From positions 15,986,866 through 16,050,865 of the forward strand of contig CM069611.1 of assembly GCA_035771175.1 (NCBI GenBank): DNA of 64,000 bases, given 5' to 3'. Positions 35,101 to 45,538 of this stretch are shown piece after piece. The position numbers and the translations under genes are program-made. Position 1 is the first letter of the stretch. Every line of letters begins with the position of its first letter. The DNA comes from Paratinospora sagittata. Taxonomy: Eukaryota > Streptophyta > Magnoliopsida > Ranunculales > Menispermaceae. The notes under the pieces are model-generated. The model was not told where the DNA came from, did not search any database, and was given only the letters and a program-made list of their open reading frames with translations.

Positions 35101-36686
35101 AATCTTATGTTGCTTGCACTCTTAACTTTGAAATGGGGAAGTTGGCTACAGAGATGGAGAATTTTAACCTACAATTGATCAAGGAGGGAGAAAGATCACG
35201 ACTTTCTCAATTATCAGCCAACTCTGAGCTGGTTCGAAAGATTTCAGCAGCTCAAGCAAACGACCCTATGCTAATGGAAAAACGAGAACTTCTACTCAGC
35301 GGACAAGACCTTCGTCACTGGTCGGTCTCTGAAGATGGGGCAGTTTTTTATAAAAAACGTTTCTGTCTACCGAACGATCTTGAGGTTCGGAAAGAAGTAC
35401 TCATTGAGATGCACTGTTCGAGGTTCGCTATGCATCCTGGGGGTGATAAGATGTACAAGGATGTCAAGCGACAATTCTGGTTTTTTGGAATGAAGAAGGC
35501 GTTTGCACACTGCATTGCTCGACGTCTTGTTTGCTAGCAAGTTAAGGCAGAACGAAGACTTCCCTCTGGAATTTTCTAGTTGTTACCTATTGGAGAATGG
35601 AAATGGGAGAACATCGCAATGGATTTTGTTACGACCTTGCCTCGAAATAATAAAGGGCAAGATGCTATCTAGGTTATCATTGACAGACTTACAAAGTCTG
35701 CACACTTCTTGCCAATAAAGTTCAAGGATAACCCCACCAAGCTTGCCGAACTATATGAAAGAGAGGTCGTACGACTCCATGGCATTCTACTCACAATCAT
35801 CTCTGATCGAGACCCTCGATTCACATCAAAATTTTGGCAAAGCTTCCGAGGTAGAATAGGCTCTAAGATCACCATGACCACAACCTTTCACCGTCAGACT
35901 GATGGGCAGTCAGAGCGTCTTATCTAAATCTTGGAAGACATGTTACGGTGTTGTATTTTGGACTTTCATGACGGATGGGCAAAATGCTTACATTTAGCTG
36001 AGTTTGCATACAAGAACAGCTACCAAACTAGTATCGGCATGGCACCGTACGAGGCTCTCTATGGTCGCCCTTGCAGATCTTCGGTATGCTGGTTAGATAT
36101 GGCAGATCGACCATAGTTGGGCCCTGAACTAGTTCAAGAGACTTCTGAGAAGATCACACTAGTAAAGGAGCGACTTCGTGTTGCACAAAGTCGACATAAG
36201 AGCTATGCTGACAAGCGGAGGCAGCCTCTAGAATTTGATAAGGAGGACTTGGTTTTTCTAAAAGTTTAGCCCACAAGAAGTGTCAAATGCTTTGGGATCA
36301 AAGGAAAGCTCTCCCCACGGTATATCGGTCCATTTCAGATCATTGAACGTATTGGCAAACTTGCTTATCGTCTGTCCTTTCCATTGTCTATGTCTAAGGT
36401 TCATGACGTCTTTCATGTGTCCATGCTTCGAAAGTATCATCCTGATCCTTCGCATATCATCCCTCTCGTCGAGGTTCAGGTTGAGGAAGGGAATAGGTAT
36501 CCGGATAGAGCGATCCAGATTTTGGATAAAAAAACTCAAGAACTAAGGCGACGTAGCATACCACTTGTGAATGTGCTCTGGGATCACCACGGAGTAGAGG
36601 AAACAACATAGGAACTAGAAGCAACATGGGAACTAGAAGCAACAATTAAACATAAATACCCTGAATTGTTTTCTAGTAATAACTGA
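35101..36686 (+). pseudogene. gypsy integrase with chromodomain-like tail, copy A
   Basis: The zinc-binding region (HPGGDKMYKDVKRQFWF) has lost part of its second half (the Cys after CIARRLVC is followed by a TAG). The core DDE region shows MDFVTTLPRN, IISDRDPRFTSKFWQSF (35789-35839), and the HRQTDGQSERLI-ILED motif holding the Glu. AYKNSYQTSIGMAPYEALYG and the GKLSPRYIGPFQIIERIGK region follow. The tail LRRRSIPLVNVLWDHHGVEE-TT-ELEATIKHKYPELF is chromodomain-like (W..H..EE.TWE). It ends in TGA at 36684-36686. Stops at 35536, 35578, 35669, 35925, 36114 and 36267 are nearly all TAG/TAA where copy B has Gln or Trp. Confidence 0.9.
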
Positions 36687-36782
36687 TGATGTGAGACATT
36701 GTACTATTTCACTTATCAATAAAATAATGGAACTTTGTCTACAAATATCTTAATACATCGTTTCACTTGAATAACTATGCAG

Positions 36783-37298
36783 ATGACTGAAAACAATATC
36801 GATGGATATAGTGATGCACACACACAGTGGCCTCCTTGGCAACTTGTGGCGACTCCTCCAGGATCTGAGTCAAGTCACAACTACTTTGCATCACCAACTC
36901 CATTGCCACAACGACAACGATCCTTATCGACAGATCGTGCATGACTTTTTCATAACAATTTTTCCCACAACAATCCCGTGCCCTTATCTTGGCAGGATCT
37001 TCTACCAAAATTGTCAGGCGGCCGGATTCGAGCAACAACACCAAAAAGCATCCCATCGCTCAACCTACCTTCCTTTAAATGATGCAACCAACAAAGACTT
37101 ACACCACCATCCGTTAAGCAAAGGTTGGAACCTTCTGAGGAAAAATCTGACTCCATTTGCTCTCTATGGTTTCATGATGTTGAGGATTCTACCGGCCATA
37201 GTGCCATTCAGGGACCTTACAGGCACTACCTTGAGCTAGCAAACGATGACGACGGCAGTGAATCTCACGCAGATAGCCATCATGACTACTTGGACTAA
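36783..37298 (+). pseudogene. Accessory ORF between pol and 3' LTR, copy A
   Basis: One frame runs 171 codons from ATG (36783) to TAA (37296-37298) with two in-frame TGA codons that are TGG and CGA in copy B. The start is polar (GYSDAHTQWPPWQLVATPPG), the middle basic and Pro-rich, and the end acidic with STGHSAIQGPYRHYLELAND. No membrane segment, zinc motif or known domain is seen. It is followed within about 20 bases by the element's PPT. The position is that of env-like genes in other plant gypsy elements, but nothing in the sequence supports an envelope protein. Confidence 0.65.
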
Positions 37299-37316
37299 TT
37301 TCGAGGGTGAAATCCT

Positions 37317-37332
37317 TTTAAGGGGGGTAGAG
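37317..37332 (+). promoter_or_regulatory. gypsy polypurine tract, copy A
   Basis: TTAAGGGGGGTAGAG directly before the 3' LTR; the same phrase (TTAAGGGGCGTAGAG) precedes the LTR of copy B. Confidence 0.85.
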
Positions 37333-38728
37333 TGTAATACCCTAGGTTTGCACAAAAAAAAAAACTTTGCACCTGAACGTTCTGGCGCAACGCCTGAACC
37401 TTCAGGCCCATGCCCGAACCTTCAGGCGCAACGCCCGAACCTTCAGGCGCCATTTTTCCTATTTAAGGAACCCCTCCCCCTCCTCATTTCTCACACCAAA
37501 ATCACTTCTCCTTATGATTTTCCTTCTCTCTTTCACTCATTTTGAGTTTTTGTCTTCTCTTTTGAGACTATCTGGATTGTGCAACGCCGTTCTGCTCGGG
37601 GGAAGGCGCTAGTTCTCAGAGGAGTTTTTATTTGAAAGTGGGGAACGAAACATAGGTTTGTGTGTCTTATAACTTTTATTAAAGTTTACATTCATTTATC
37701 ATTATGCCTATTATTCATTTACACTGGATTATTGCATATAATGTTTATACTAGTCATACGTATTCCCGTATATTTGGAGTTCATGTATTACACTGTTGTT
37801 ATGCTGGATTAGTGGTCAATCTGGCTCAACCAGACTCAGTCTTGTCCTCAGTAACTTTAAATAGTTAACGGGAGGCAGCGTGCTACTCTAGACGATTGGT
37901 ATTTAAGTAGACCTCGTGTCTCACCTCTCAACTGGAAACTGATTTGGTTGGTCTTATTTGAAAGCTATCAGCTTATACAAGTAATACTGAATGTCCTAAC
38001 CTTGCACGTAGTGATACTGACCCTGAGAAGGATCACCAGATGTTATCAAATCCTGTCTAAATGTTAAGTAAAAATTGAACCAGTTCATACATTGACATCA
38101 TACATAGCACCACCTAGGGACGTATGTGGTTTATGATTCATAGAATAGTTAAAAGCAATGCTCGCTATTCATTATATTTCTCTGGAGAGGGAGGAACAAT
38201 GAGAACCTGGCTACTCTTGGAAAAGGACATCTATACGTGAATCCAGAGCGTCGTTCCTGAGGAAGGACGTACAATAAGAACCCGGCTACTCCTGGGAGGG
38301 ACATCTATACGTGAACTCAGGCGATGTACAATCATGAAACCAATACGAGACGCTGTCATGCATACATACATGTTGGATTGATTATGATGCTTTGATGTGT
38401 ATTTAAGATATTTGATTATGAAGTTTGCTTTATTAATTGTTATATTCACGAACCATTTTACTCACTGAGCGTGTAGCTCACCCCCTTGTTGTACAATTTT
38501 TCACAGGAAGTTAGGGTGGACTGAGTGTAGGTTTTTGGGTCCACATTTTGTACCCTTTGTATTATTCATTGGGGATTTTGGGAGAATGTTCCCTTAACTA
38601 TTTCATGTACAAATATATTTTGAAATTAATGAAATCAGACTTGTACTTAATCGTGTTTCCGCGCACTCGGTTATTGTTTTAATGCATTCGCGCCCCGTCC
38701 GTGAGTGTCCCGCCGTTTTAGGCGGACA
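37333..38728 (+). repeat. gypsy copy A 3' LTR
   Basis: Begins TGTAATACCC. A minisatellite of GAACCTTCAGGC-type near-palindromes (37372-37452) sits directly upstream of the TATA-like TATTTAAG (37460-37467). Later come the 77-bp tandem pair (38180-38330) and the CTCACTGAGCGTGTAGCTCACCCC phrase (38460-38483). Compared with copy B about 15 bp are missing before the last GACA. Confidence 0.88.
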
Positions 38729-39345
38729 TCTACTAAGTGTTTTGATGCTAACAAATAATATAACTCATAGTGCTAATGATTTCATCTAGTATATTTCAAC
38801 ACTTAAAGTGAAGAAGAACCAATGCAAGATCCAAGTCTTCAAGGTCAAGAAGTACCTCAAGCAAAAGATCAAAGAAAATGATCAAGTACACTCAAAGCTT
38901 GTACAATTGGACATCTTAAAGAAAATAAGACAAAGAGGTTGAGAGTCTTATATGTTTAGAATTAGGTTGTAAACCTACTTGCTTTCATCTTTACTCAATC
39001 ATTCTGTAAAATTCATTCATGCATTAAATTTTCTTTAAAAATGATTTTAAATTGTCCAAACATGTATGGTTTACATTCTTAAAGTATTTCAAGCTTGTTT
39101 GAATCATATTTGCACTTGTTTTAATCAAAATAATATTTTTACAAAGTTTTCCAAAAACATTTAGGTTTAAGTTTTCATATTCAACTTGTTTTGAACTTGA
39201 ACTTGTTCTCTTTATTTCCGCACGTTACATTCATGCACATTGATTTTTAGAGCTTACTTGTATTGTTTAAAAGATTTCACTAAACAACTTAGAAATTGTC
39301 AAAACCGGCCATAACCCAATTCAACTCCCTTTTGGGTGTCCAACA
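38729..39345 (+). repeat. SIRE-like copia 5' LTR (start truncated or interrupted)
   Basis: Contains TAAGTGTTTTGATGCTAACAAA near its start and ends CAATTCAACTCCCTTTTGGGTGTCCAACA, both typical of SIRE-type LTRs. The first bases of the LTR are lost at, or shared with, the end of the gypsy element. Confidence 0.65.
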
Positions 39346-39347
39346 AG

Positions 39348-39362
39348 TGGTATCAAAGTGGG
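39348..39362 (+). promoter_or_regulatory. copia primer-binding site
   Basis: TGGTATCAAAGTGGG two bases after the LTR; initiator tRNA-Met type with one change from the usual. Confidence 0.75.
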
Positions 39363-39404
39363 TGCTCTTGATTTAAGGTTTAATTACCTAGAGCTAAAGA
39401 TCAA

Positions 39405-39693
39405 ATGACTTATACAATCGGTTTTGACTTAGGTGACAACCCTTTCTCTCCACCAATGCTTGATGAACATAACTTTATGTTTTGGAAAATTAGGATGAGA
39501 GCTTTTATTAAGGCTCAATCTTGTGATATGTGGGATATTGTTTCAAATGGACCATTTAAACCCACAAAGACCATAAATGGGGTGGAAGTCTCTAAACTTA
39601 GGAAGAAATGTGATAGGAAGGAAAAAGATTTAGTTAGACTTGATGAGTAGCCTTTCCCAAAAGGATTTAGATAGAGTTTCTTTATGTGCTTCG
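39405..39693 (+). pseudogene. SIRE-like copia gag, 5' part
   Basis: MTYTIGFDLGDNPFSPPMLD followed by FMFWKIRMRAFIKAQSCDMWDIV is the copia gag start of the 'F.G.NY.YWK.RM..FL..QD..LW..V' type. A TAG follows at 39648. The coding region is cut at CTTCG (39689-39693) by the Athila-type insertion and resumes at 49261. Confidence 0.78.
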
Positions 39694-39738
39694 TGATATA
39701 TTTAGATAAGTTTTATAGCATGTTTTAGGTGTGTTTTA
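39694..39738 (+). repeat. Athila-type 5' LTR, first 45 bp
   Basis: TGATATATTTAGATAAG then TTTTATAGCATGTTTTAGGTG match the start of the 3' LTR at 47701 with few changes. The match stops at 39738, where gypsy chromodomain sequence begins. Confidence 0.85.
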
Positions 39739-39906
39739 TGATGAGGAACCTATTCAGATACTTGACTGGAAGGTCCATAGGTTACGTAACCCCGAGATTC
39801 CGATGGTTAAGGTGAGATGGCAGTTCCATGGCGAGGAGCAGGTTACTTGGGAGCGTGAGGACTACACGATGGAGCACTTTGCCGAGTTCATGGGCTTAGG
39901 CTATAT
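39739..39906 (+). pseudogene. Displaced chromodomain fragment of a Tekay-like gypsy
   Basis: The frame EEPIQILDWKVHRLRNPEIP-MVKVRWQFHGEEQVTWERED-YTMEHFAEFMGLG is the integrase tail/chromodomain. It is nearly the same as 41990-42150 at the proper 3' end of the element. Here it sits upstream of RT and joins RT sequence at GGCTTAGGC|TATATGCAAAGC. Confidence 0.85.
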
Positions 39907-42180
39907 GCAAAGCTGAGCAAGTGAGAGTTTTGGATCACTGAAGTGAAGTTCTTAGGTCATGTGGTGAGTTCTGAGGGGATTTCAGTTGATCCGTCTAAGG
40001 TTGGAGCCATTATCAGTTGGCCTAGGCCTACCACAGTGACCGAGATTAGAAGCTTTCTTGGGTTAGTTGGCTACTATAGGAGATTCGTTCAGGGATTCTC
40101 CAAAATAGCTACGCCTATGACTAGGCTCACCCAAAAAGATGTGTCCTTTGTATGGACTGAGGAGTGTGAGAATGCCTTTTTAGAGCTGAAGAAAAGATTG
40201 ACATCTACGCCAGTGTTGATTTTGCCATAGCCTGATCAGGAGTTGGTTATCTATACTGATGCCTCTCGTATCGGCTTGGGTTGCGTGTTGATGCAGAAGG
40301 ATAGGGTCATTGCTTATTCATCGAGGCAGTTGAAGGTGCATGAAAAGAACTACCCTGTTCATGACTTAGAACTGGCTGCAGTAGTGTTTGCTTTGAAGAT
40401 TTGGAGGCATTATCTCTATGGTGAGATATTCACTTTGGATTCTGACCATAAGAGCCTCAAGTACTTGTTCTCTCAGAAGGAATTGAACATGAGGCAGAGA
40501 AGGTGGTTAGAGCTCCTCAAAGACTATGATTTTACATTGGAATACCACCCAGGTAAAGCCAATGTAGTGGCTGATGCGTTGAGCAGGAAGCGGGTAGAGA
40601 CAGTTATGGTAGCACGCCAGATGTCTCACGAGTGGAGACTACTTGAGGCGGCTACGGTTATGAGTATATGTGCTACCCCTTCAGATCAGATTGTGATGTG
40701 TGCTCAAATGAGGGCTTAGCCTACACAAGTCCAGGAGGTAATTGACCAACAGGGACTTGACGTTGATCATGAGATGTACAAGTCTTGGGCTGAGAGCAGT
40801 GATTTTACTGATTGGCACTTGTCATCTGATGGTGCATTGAGATTTAGGGAACGTTTATGGGTTCCCGCAGATCCACGACTCAGACAGAGTGTTCTCCAAG
40901 AGGCTCACAGATCTCATTATGCTATTCATCCCGGCGGAACCAAGATGTATCATGATATGAAAAGAATGTATTGGTGGCCCGACATGAAGAGAGAGATAGC
41001 TCAGTTCATTCAAAGGTGTGACATCTGTCAGAGAGTCAAAGCTGAGCATCAGAGGCCTGGAGGGCAGATGCAACCGCTTGCCATTCCTGAGTGGAAATGG
41101 GAACACGTCACTATGGACTTTGTTGTGGGATTACCCAACACCCCGAGGAGACATAATGCTGTTTGGGTTATTATTGATCGCTTGACCAAGTCCGCTCACT
41201 TTCTACCGGTGAACACTAGGGATTCTATGGACAAGCTGAGCAGACTCTATATGTGGGAGATAGTCAGATTACATGGAGTGCCAGTTTCGATTGTGTCAGA
41301 TAGGGATCCAAGGTTTACATCGGTATTCTGGCAGGGGTTGCAGAGGCAGCTCGGCACTAGACTAGATCTTAGTACCGCTTTTCACCCCCAGACGGATGGC
41401 CAGTCTGAAAGGTTGATATCGATTTTAGAGGATATGCTTCGAGCTTGTGTTCTTGAGTCCAGTGGTAACTGGGAGGAGTACATACATCTGTGTGAGTTCG
41501 CGTACAACAACAGCTATAAGTCCAGTATTGGCATGACTCCTTTTGAGGCATTGTATGGTCGACCCTGTAGATCTCCGATCTGTTGGACGGAGGTAGGGGA
41601 TGTTGCGGTGATGGGACCAGAGTTTGTACATGAACACACAGAGAAGATTAAGAGGATCAAGCATAATATGAAGGTAGCCCAAGATAGGCAGAAGAGTTAC
41701 ACTGATGCCAAGCGGAAGACCGTAAAGTTTGAGGTGGGTGACCAAGGTTTATTGAAGGTCTCACCTCAGAAGGGCCAAACTAGATTTGGGATAAAAGGCA
41801 AGCTCGCTCCGAGATTTATTGGGCCGTTCGAGGATTTAGAACGAATTGGCCCCGTCGCTTACCGATTAGCCTTGCCACCTCAGTTAGCAGCAGTCCACAA
41901 TGTCTTTCATCTGTCAATGTTGAGAGTGTACAAGAATGATTTTGATCACGTCTTGGACTGAAGGAACATTGAACTGAGGCAGGATGGGACTTATGATGAA
42001 GAACCTTTTCAGATACTTGACTGGAAGGTCCAGAGGTTACGTAACCGCGAGATTCCGATGGCAGTTCCATGGCGAGGAGCAGGTTACTTGGGAGCGTGAG
42101 GACTACATGATGGAGCACTTTGCCGAGTTCGTGGGCTTAGGTAATTTCTTAAGCTTAAAACTTCGAGGACGAAGTTCATT
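39907..42180 (+). pseudogene. Tekay-like gypsy RT (3' part), RNase H, integrase, chromodomain
   Basis: Starts inside RT ([40 protein letters not shown]). RNase [66 protein letters not shown]. Integrase zinc: HPGGTKMYHDMKRMYWWPDM-KREIAQFIQRCDICQRVKAE. Core: MDFVVGLPNTP, IVSDRDPRFTSVFWQGLQ, FHPQTDGQSERLISILEDML (all three acidic residues present), AYNNSYKSSIGMTPFEALYGRPCRSP. Then PRFIGPFEDLERIGPVAYRL and HNVFHLSMLRVY. Only two TAG codons (40228 and 40717) and one TGA (41959; Trp expected) interrupt it, so it is far better preserved than the gypsy A/B family. The 5' half (gag, protease, RT palm) is missing. Confidence 0.93.
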
Positions 42181-42195
42181 CTAAGGTGGGTATGA

Positions 42196-44995
42196 TGTGA
42201 CGCCCCAAAAATTATTTCATCTAGCCCATAACCCAATTGCATTTTGCCCAAACTCTATGTGTTGCCTTGATATGTTTGGTGTTTGTTTGATGGTTGTTTA
42301 ATGTTTGTATAGTTGATGCTTGATAATGTATATAAATATGTGTATTATAAATTGTATATGGGTCATGTTAAATTAAAGTATAATGCATATGTTATTATTT
42401 ATGCATGGGCCCATTAATCCATGAATTGATATGAGTTAAGATTGATTGAATAAAAGGATAAATGAGAATGAAAATTTGGTGTATTGAATGGATTGAACAT
42501 TTAAAATACATGGAAGCATGAGATTGGTTAAAGTACATGTGGTTGGTATGGGTAGTATGAGACCAACACATGTGAAGGTTGGTGCATGAAAGTGGACAAG
42601 TGTCCCATGCCCACTTCTCTTCTCCAAGAATGTGCTAGAAAGTGAGGTGAGTGGAGGGAATCTTAGAATGTGCTAGAAAGTGAGGTGAGTAGAGGGAATC
42701 AAGGAAGTGCTAGAAAGAGAGGTGAGTGGAGAGAAAGGAAAAAAATAAAAGAAAAGAAGAGAAAGGAAAGAAGAAGAGAAAGAAAGAGGGAGTTGCAGAA
42801 GGAAGATCTCTGCGACGTTTTCATCAAAGAGCTGGATCTTTGGTATATATGGTCAGATTGAGCTCAAAATTTGTCAGCAAGTTCGTAGCTTATGGTTATT
42901 CATTTTGGTTGGTGGAGATATTGATCAGAGGTTTCGTCTAAGAGATCTAACCTCTCAAACAAAGCTGGTCGAAAAGTCTGGATTTCTCGCGCCGTTTCGC
43001 TCAAACTTATAGATCTCCTCAATCTACCGTTGGATGGATATCAAATTAGGGTATGTAGTTTAAAACTTATATTTCTGTATTCTGAACGGTTGAGATGTTT
43101 AGGTATTCGGTATTTTGTGTGATATAGTCAACTGAGTTTGAGTATTTGCAGCAGGAAAGGAGAAATTGTCTGATTAGAGACTTGTTCATCAAAGATACTT
43201 ATCTTTTCGGTCCACCATTGGATTGGGCTGATATTTGGACAGAAGGTTTGTTTCTTCACATACTTCAATCTTACGGTTGATTTTGTGATTAAATATTTCG
43301 GTTGGTAGATTGATACATCTGAACAGAATATTAAATGAAGAATTGGTAGGGTTGCTTGTATTAGACCTAAATTTAGAATATGAACTTAGACCTTTCCAAA
43401 TAGCTTGCATATCAACTATGTTGACCTAGTTGTCATTGTTGATGAACCCATGATGAAAAATCAGTGATATACATGGCTGAACATGGTGACCTAGTGTAAA
43501 TCGGCAATATGGCCTAAGTATCGAAAATTTCATATTTAAGGGCTTTTGATGCTTTTGGCCTAGAATCATTCAATTGATGCAACTTATGTTTAATTAAGCA
43601 TGATTAGGGTTGATTATGCTACTGATTTGGTGGTTGTGACCATATCATGGGTTAGGCCTACTTGTGATCAAGTGACCCAATTTGGGCATGTTTATGCCTA
43701 AGGAATTGAAAATCAGTGTTTTTGATTAATAGAATGGTTTATGAATGAGAACTATGCATTAGAGGCCTAAGTCATGTGATTTGAGTTGAATGATGGGATT
43801 AGATGGGATTTAGGCCTATTGTCTATATGTGGGTTGATTTAGGGTTGATGTGTAATGTCTATGTGATTGAACATAGAAATTGATGTATGGTAGGATATTG
43901 ATGTATGTTTCAGGATCTTGATTGGGTCGATTCGGTTTGGTGGTCGTGTGTGGTTAAATACTCTCGCGAGGCTTGGTTGTGAGTAGACTTCATTTATGAT
44001 TATATCTTTTATGTCATCATATCACTTATATATATTGTATGTTGAAAGCATGAATGTGTTCTAATGTTTTGAATGATGCATTGATTTGAGAAAACCTTAC
44101 GGCTTTGGTTGGGCCCATCTATCTGGCTAATAAGGGGACTTAACCTTGTCATAGGAGGGTTTTAAAAAGGAAAGATTGGGGTCAACGGTACGGTGAAATA
44201 GACGTGCACTAGTAACCCCAAATAAACATGATTGGGGTCAACGGTACGGTGAAATAGACGTGCACTAGTAACCCAATGCATGTGGAATGTGGATCCAAAT
44301 TGATAAGCTTTTACTTGCATCAAACATATTATAAATGCTTGATATCTATATGTTATGAGCTTTTAATCATGCTACACATTGACATGCTTACATGATATTT
44401 ATTGATGAGTATTGATAGCATATTTGAATTCTATTCACTGGGCACCGTTGGCTCACCCTCATTTTCCTTTTTCAGGTCCTTCTGTCCCGAATAAGGGCAA
44501 AGGAGTAGTCATATCTTGAGGGCCTTGCCTGCGAGAGAATCCAAGGCCTCGATGTGAGTTGAGAGGCATTTTGATTGAACTGTGTTTTAAATTATGAAGT
44601 ATTATATTTTGGATTATGTAATTATAACACTTACCACATTGTAGTATGGGTGAGTTGGGACTTGTTAGATAGACCATGTGGGCATATGACGGTTTTTATT
44701 TGTACCCACAATTTTGGACTTTATGTGTATGTCAATTTTAATGGACTGTAGGGATTATGATTTTATTTATGGTTCATTTTTATGGATTATCTCTTGTCTT
44801 TGATGATTAATACGGTGGGTAGTTTTGTTTAGTACCTTTTGATATTATGTCGTTGTTTGAGATAAGGCTCGTAGGGTCTCAACCACCTCACGGGAGTTGA
44901 GGAGTGGTCGGAGATGCCTACGCCGGGCGTCCCGCCCCGGCATTCCGCACGCCATTCCGTGCAGGGTTGGTGGTCCGGGGTGCGGGGTCGCCACA
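42196..44995 (+). repeat. Tekay-like gypsy 3' LTR (2.8 kb)
   Basis: Follows the classic phrase ACTTCGAGGACGAAGTTCAT and AAGGTGGG (PPT). Begins TGTGACGCCCC and ends GGGGTCGCCACA, short inverted ends. Contains CACTGGGCACCGTTGGCTCACCCTC near the 3' end and a duplicated 44-bp phrase (ATTGGGGTCAACGGTACGGT, 44176 and 44231). The block 43410-43530 is clearly related to 58080-58200 in the solo LTR. Confidence 0.82.
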
Positions 44996-44998
44996 TTT

Positions 44999-45538
44999 TG
45001 TCACGCCCTGACCGCAGCCAGAACGCGGGCGCACCACCGCAGTGGAGAACGCCAGCCCCGTATCTCACAATATTGTCATATCGCCATGTAGCAACCCAAC
45101 CGTAGCTGGTCTACATCGAAACGATTATTTGTCTGCCACTATTCATGAATAGTGTAGGGCCTCCCTAGGAATCGAACTCAAGACCTCCCTTAAGGAGTTA
45201 GATTTCGCATTCCTAGTAGCCACTGAACCATTGGCTCAGTGGTTACGAGGAATGCGAAATCTAACTCCTTAAGGGAGGTCTTGAGTTTGATTCCTAGGGA
45301 GGCCCTGCACTAAGTGGTTATTAGGAATGCGAAATCTAACTCCTTAAGGGAGGTCTTGAGTTTGATTCCTAGGGAGGCCCTGCACTATTCATGAATAGTG
45401 GCAGACAAATAATCGTTTCGATGTAGACCAGTTGCGGTTGGGTTGCTACATGGCGATATGACAATATTGTGAGATACGGGGTTGGCGTTCTCCACTGCGG
45501 TGGTGCGCCCGCGTTCTGGCTGCGGTCAGGGCGTGACA
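44999..45538. mobile_element. 540-bp foldback made of tRNA-like SINE heads
   Basis: The ends are TGTCACGCCCTGACCG and its exact reverse complement. Arms 44999-45226 and 45312-45538 pair almost perfectly. The 85-bp centre holds a third partial copy. Each copy has an A box (TGGCTCAGTGGTTA at 45232; TGGTTCAGTGGCTA on the minus strand near 45230) and a B box (GAGTTTGATTCC or GAGTTCGATTCC), spaced as in tRNA genes, with heads at the centre pointing outward. ACATT occurs near both outer edges (44993-44997, 45536-45540), but a clean TSD is not evident. Confidence 0.8.

Larger units (their letters stand above)
28299..38728 (+). mobile_element. Near-complete chromodomain Ty3/gypsy element with two accessory ORFs (copy A)
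   Basis: Order: 5' LTR, PBS, AT-rich leader, extra ORF, hairpin leader, gag, protease, RT, RNase H, integrase with chromodomain-like tail, second extra ORF, PPT, 3' LTR. TCTAC occurs immediately outside both ends (28294-28298 and 38729-38733), a 5-bp TSD. A caution: the bases around the right end (GGACATCTAC) could also be the start of the neighbouring SIRE-type LTR. The pol order and YLVKW-type tail place it with chromoviruses, probably Tekay/Del. It carries many stops and one 150-bp internal deletion and cannot move by its own products. Confidence 0.9.

Noticed and set aside
36775..37156. Antisense frames opposite the downstream accessory ORF
   Set aside because: They are shadows; the sense frame runs the full gap and aligns with copy B from start to stop.
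36783..37298. Envelope gene for the pol-downstream ORF
   Set aside because: No signal peptide, membrane segment or cleavage motif is visible in either copy; only the position would suggest it.
45230..45300. Genuine tRNA gene in the foldback centre
   Set aside because: A and B boxes are present but acceptor and anticodon stems do not pair as in a tRNA; a SINE-like head fits better.
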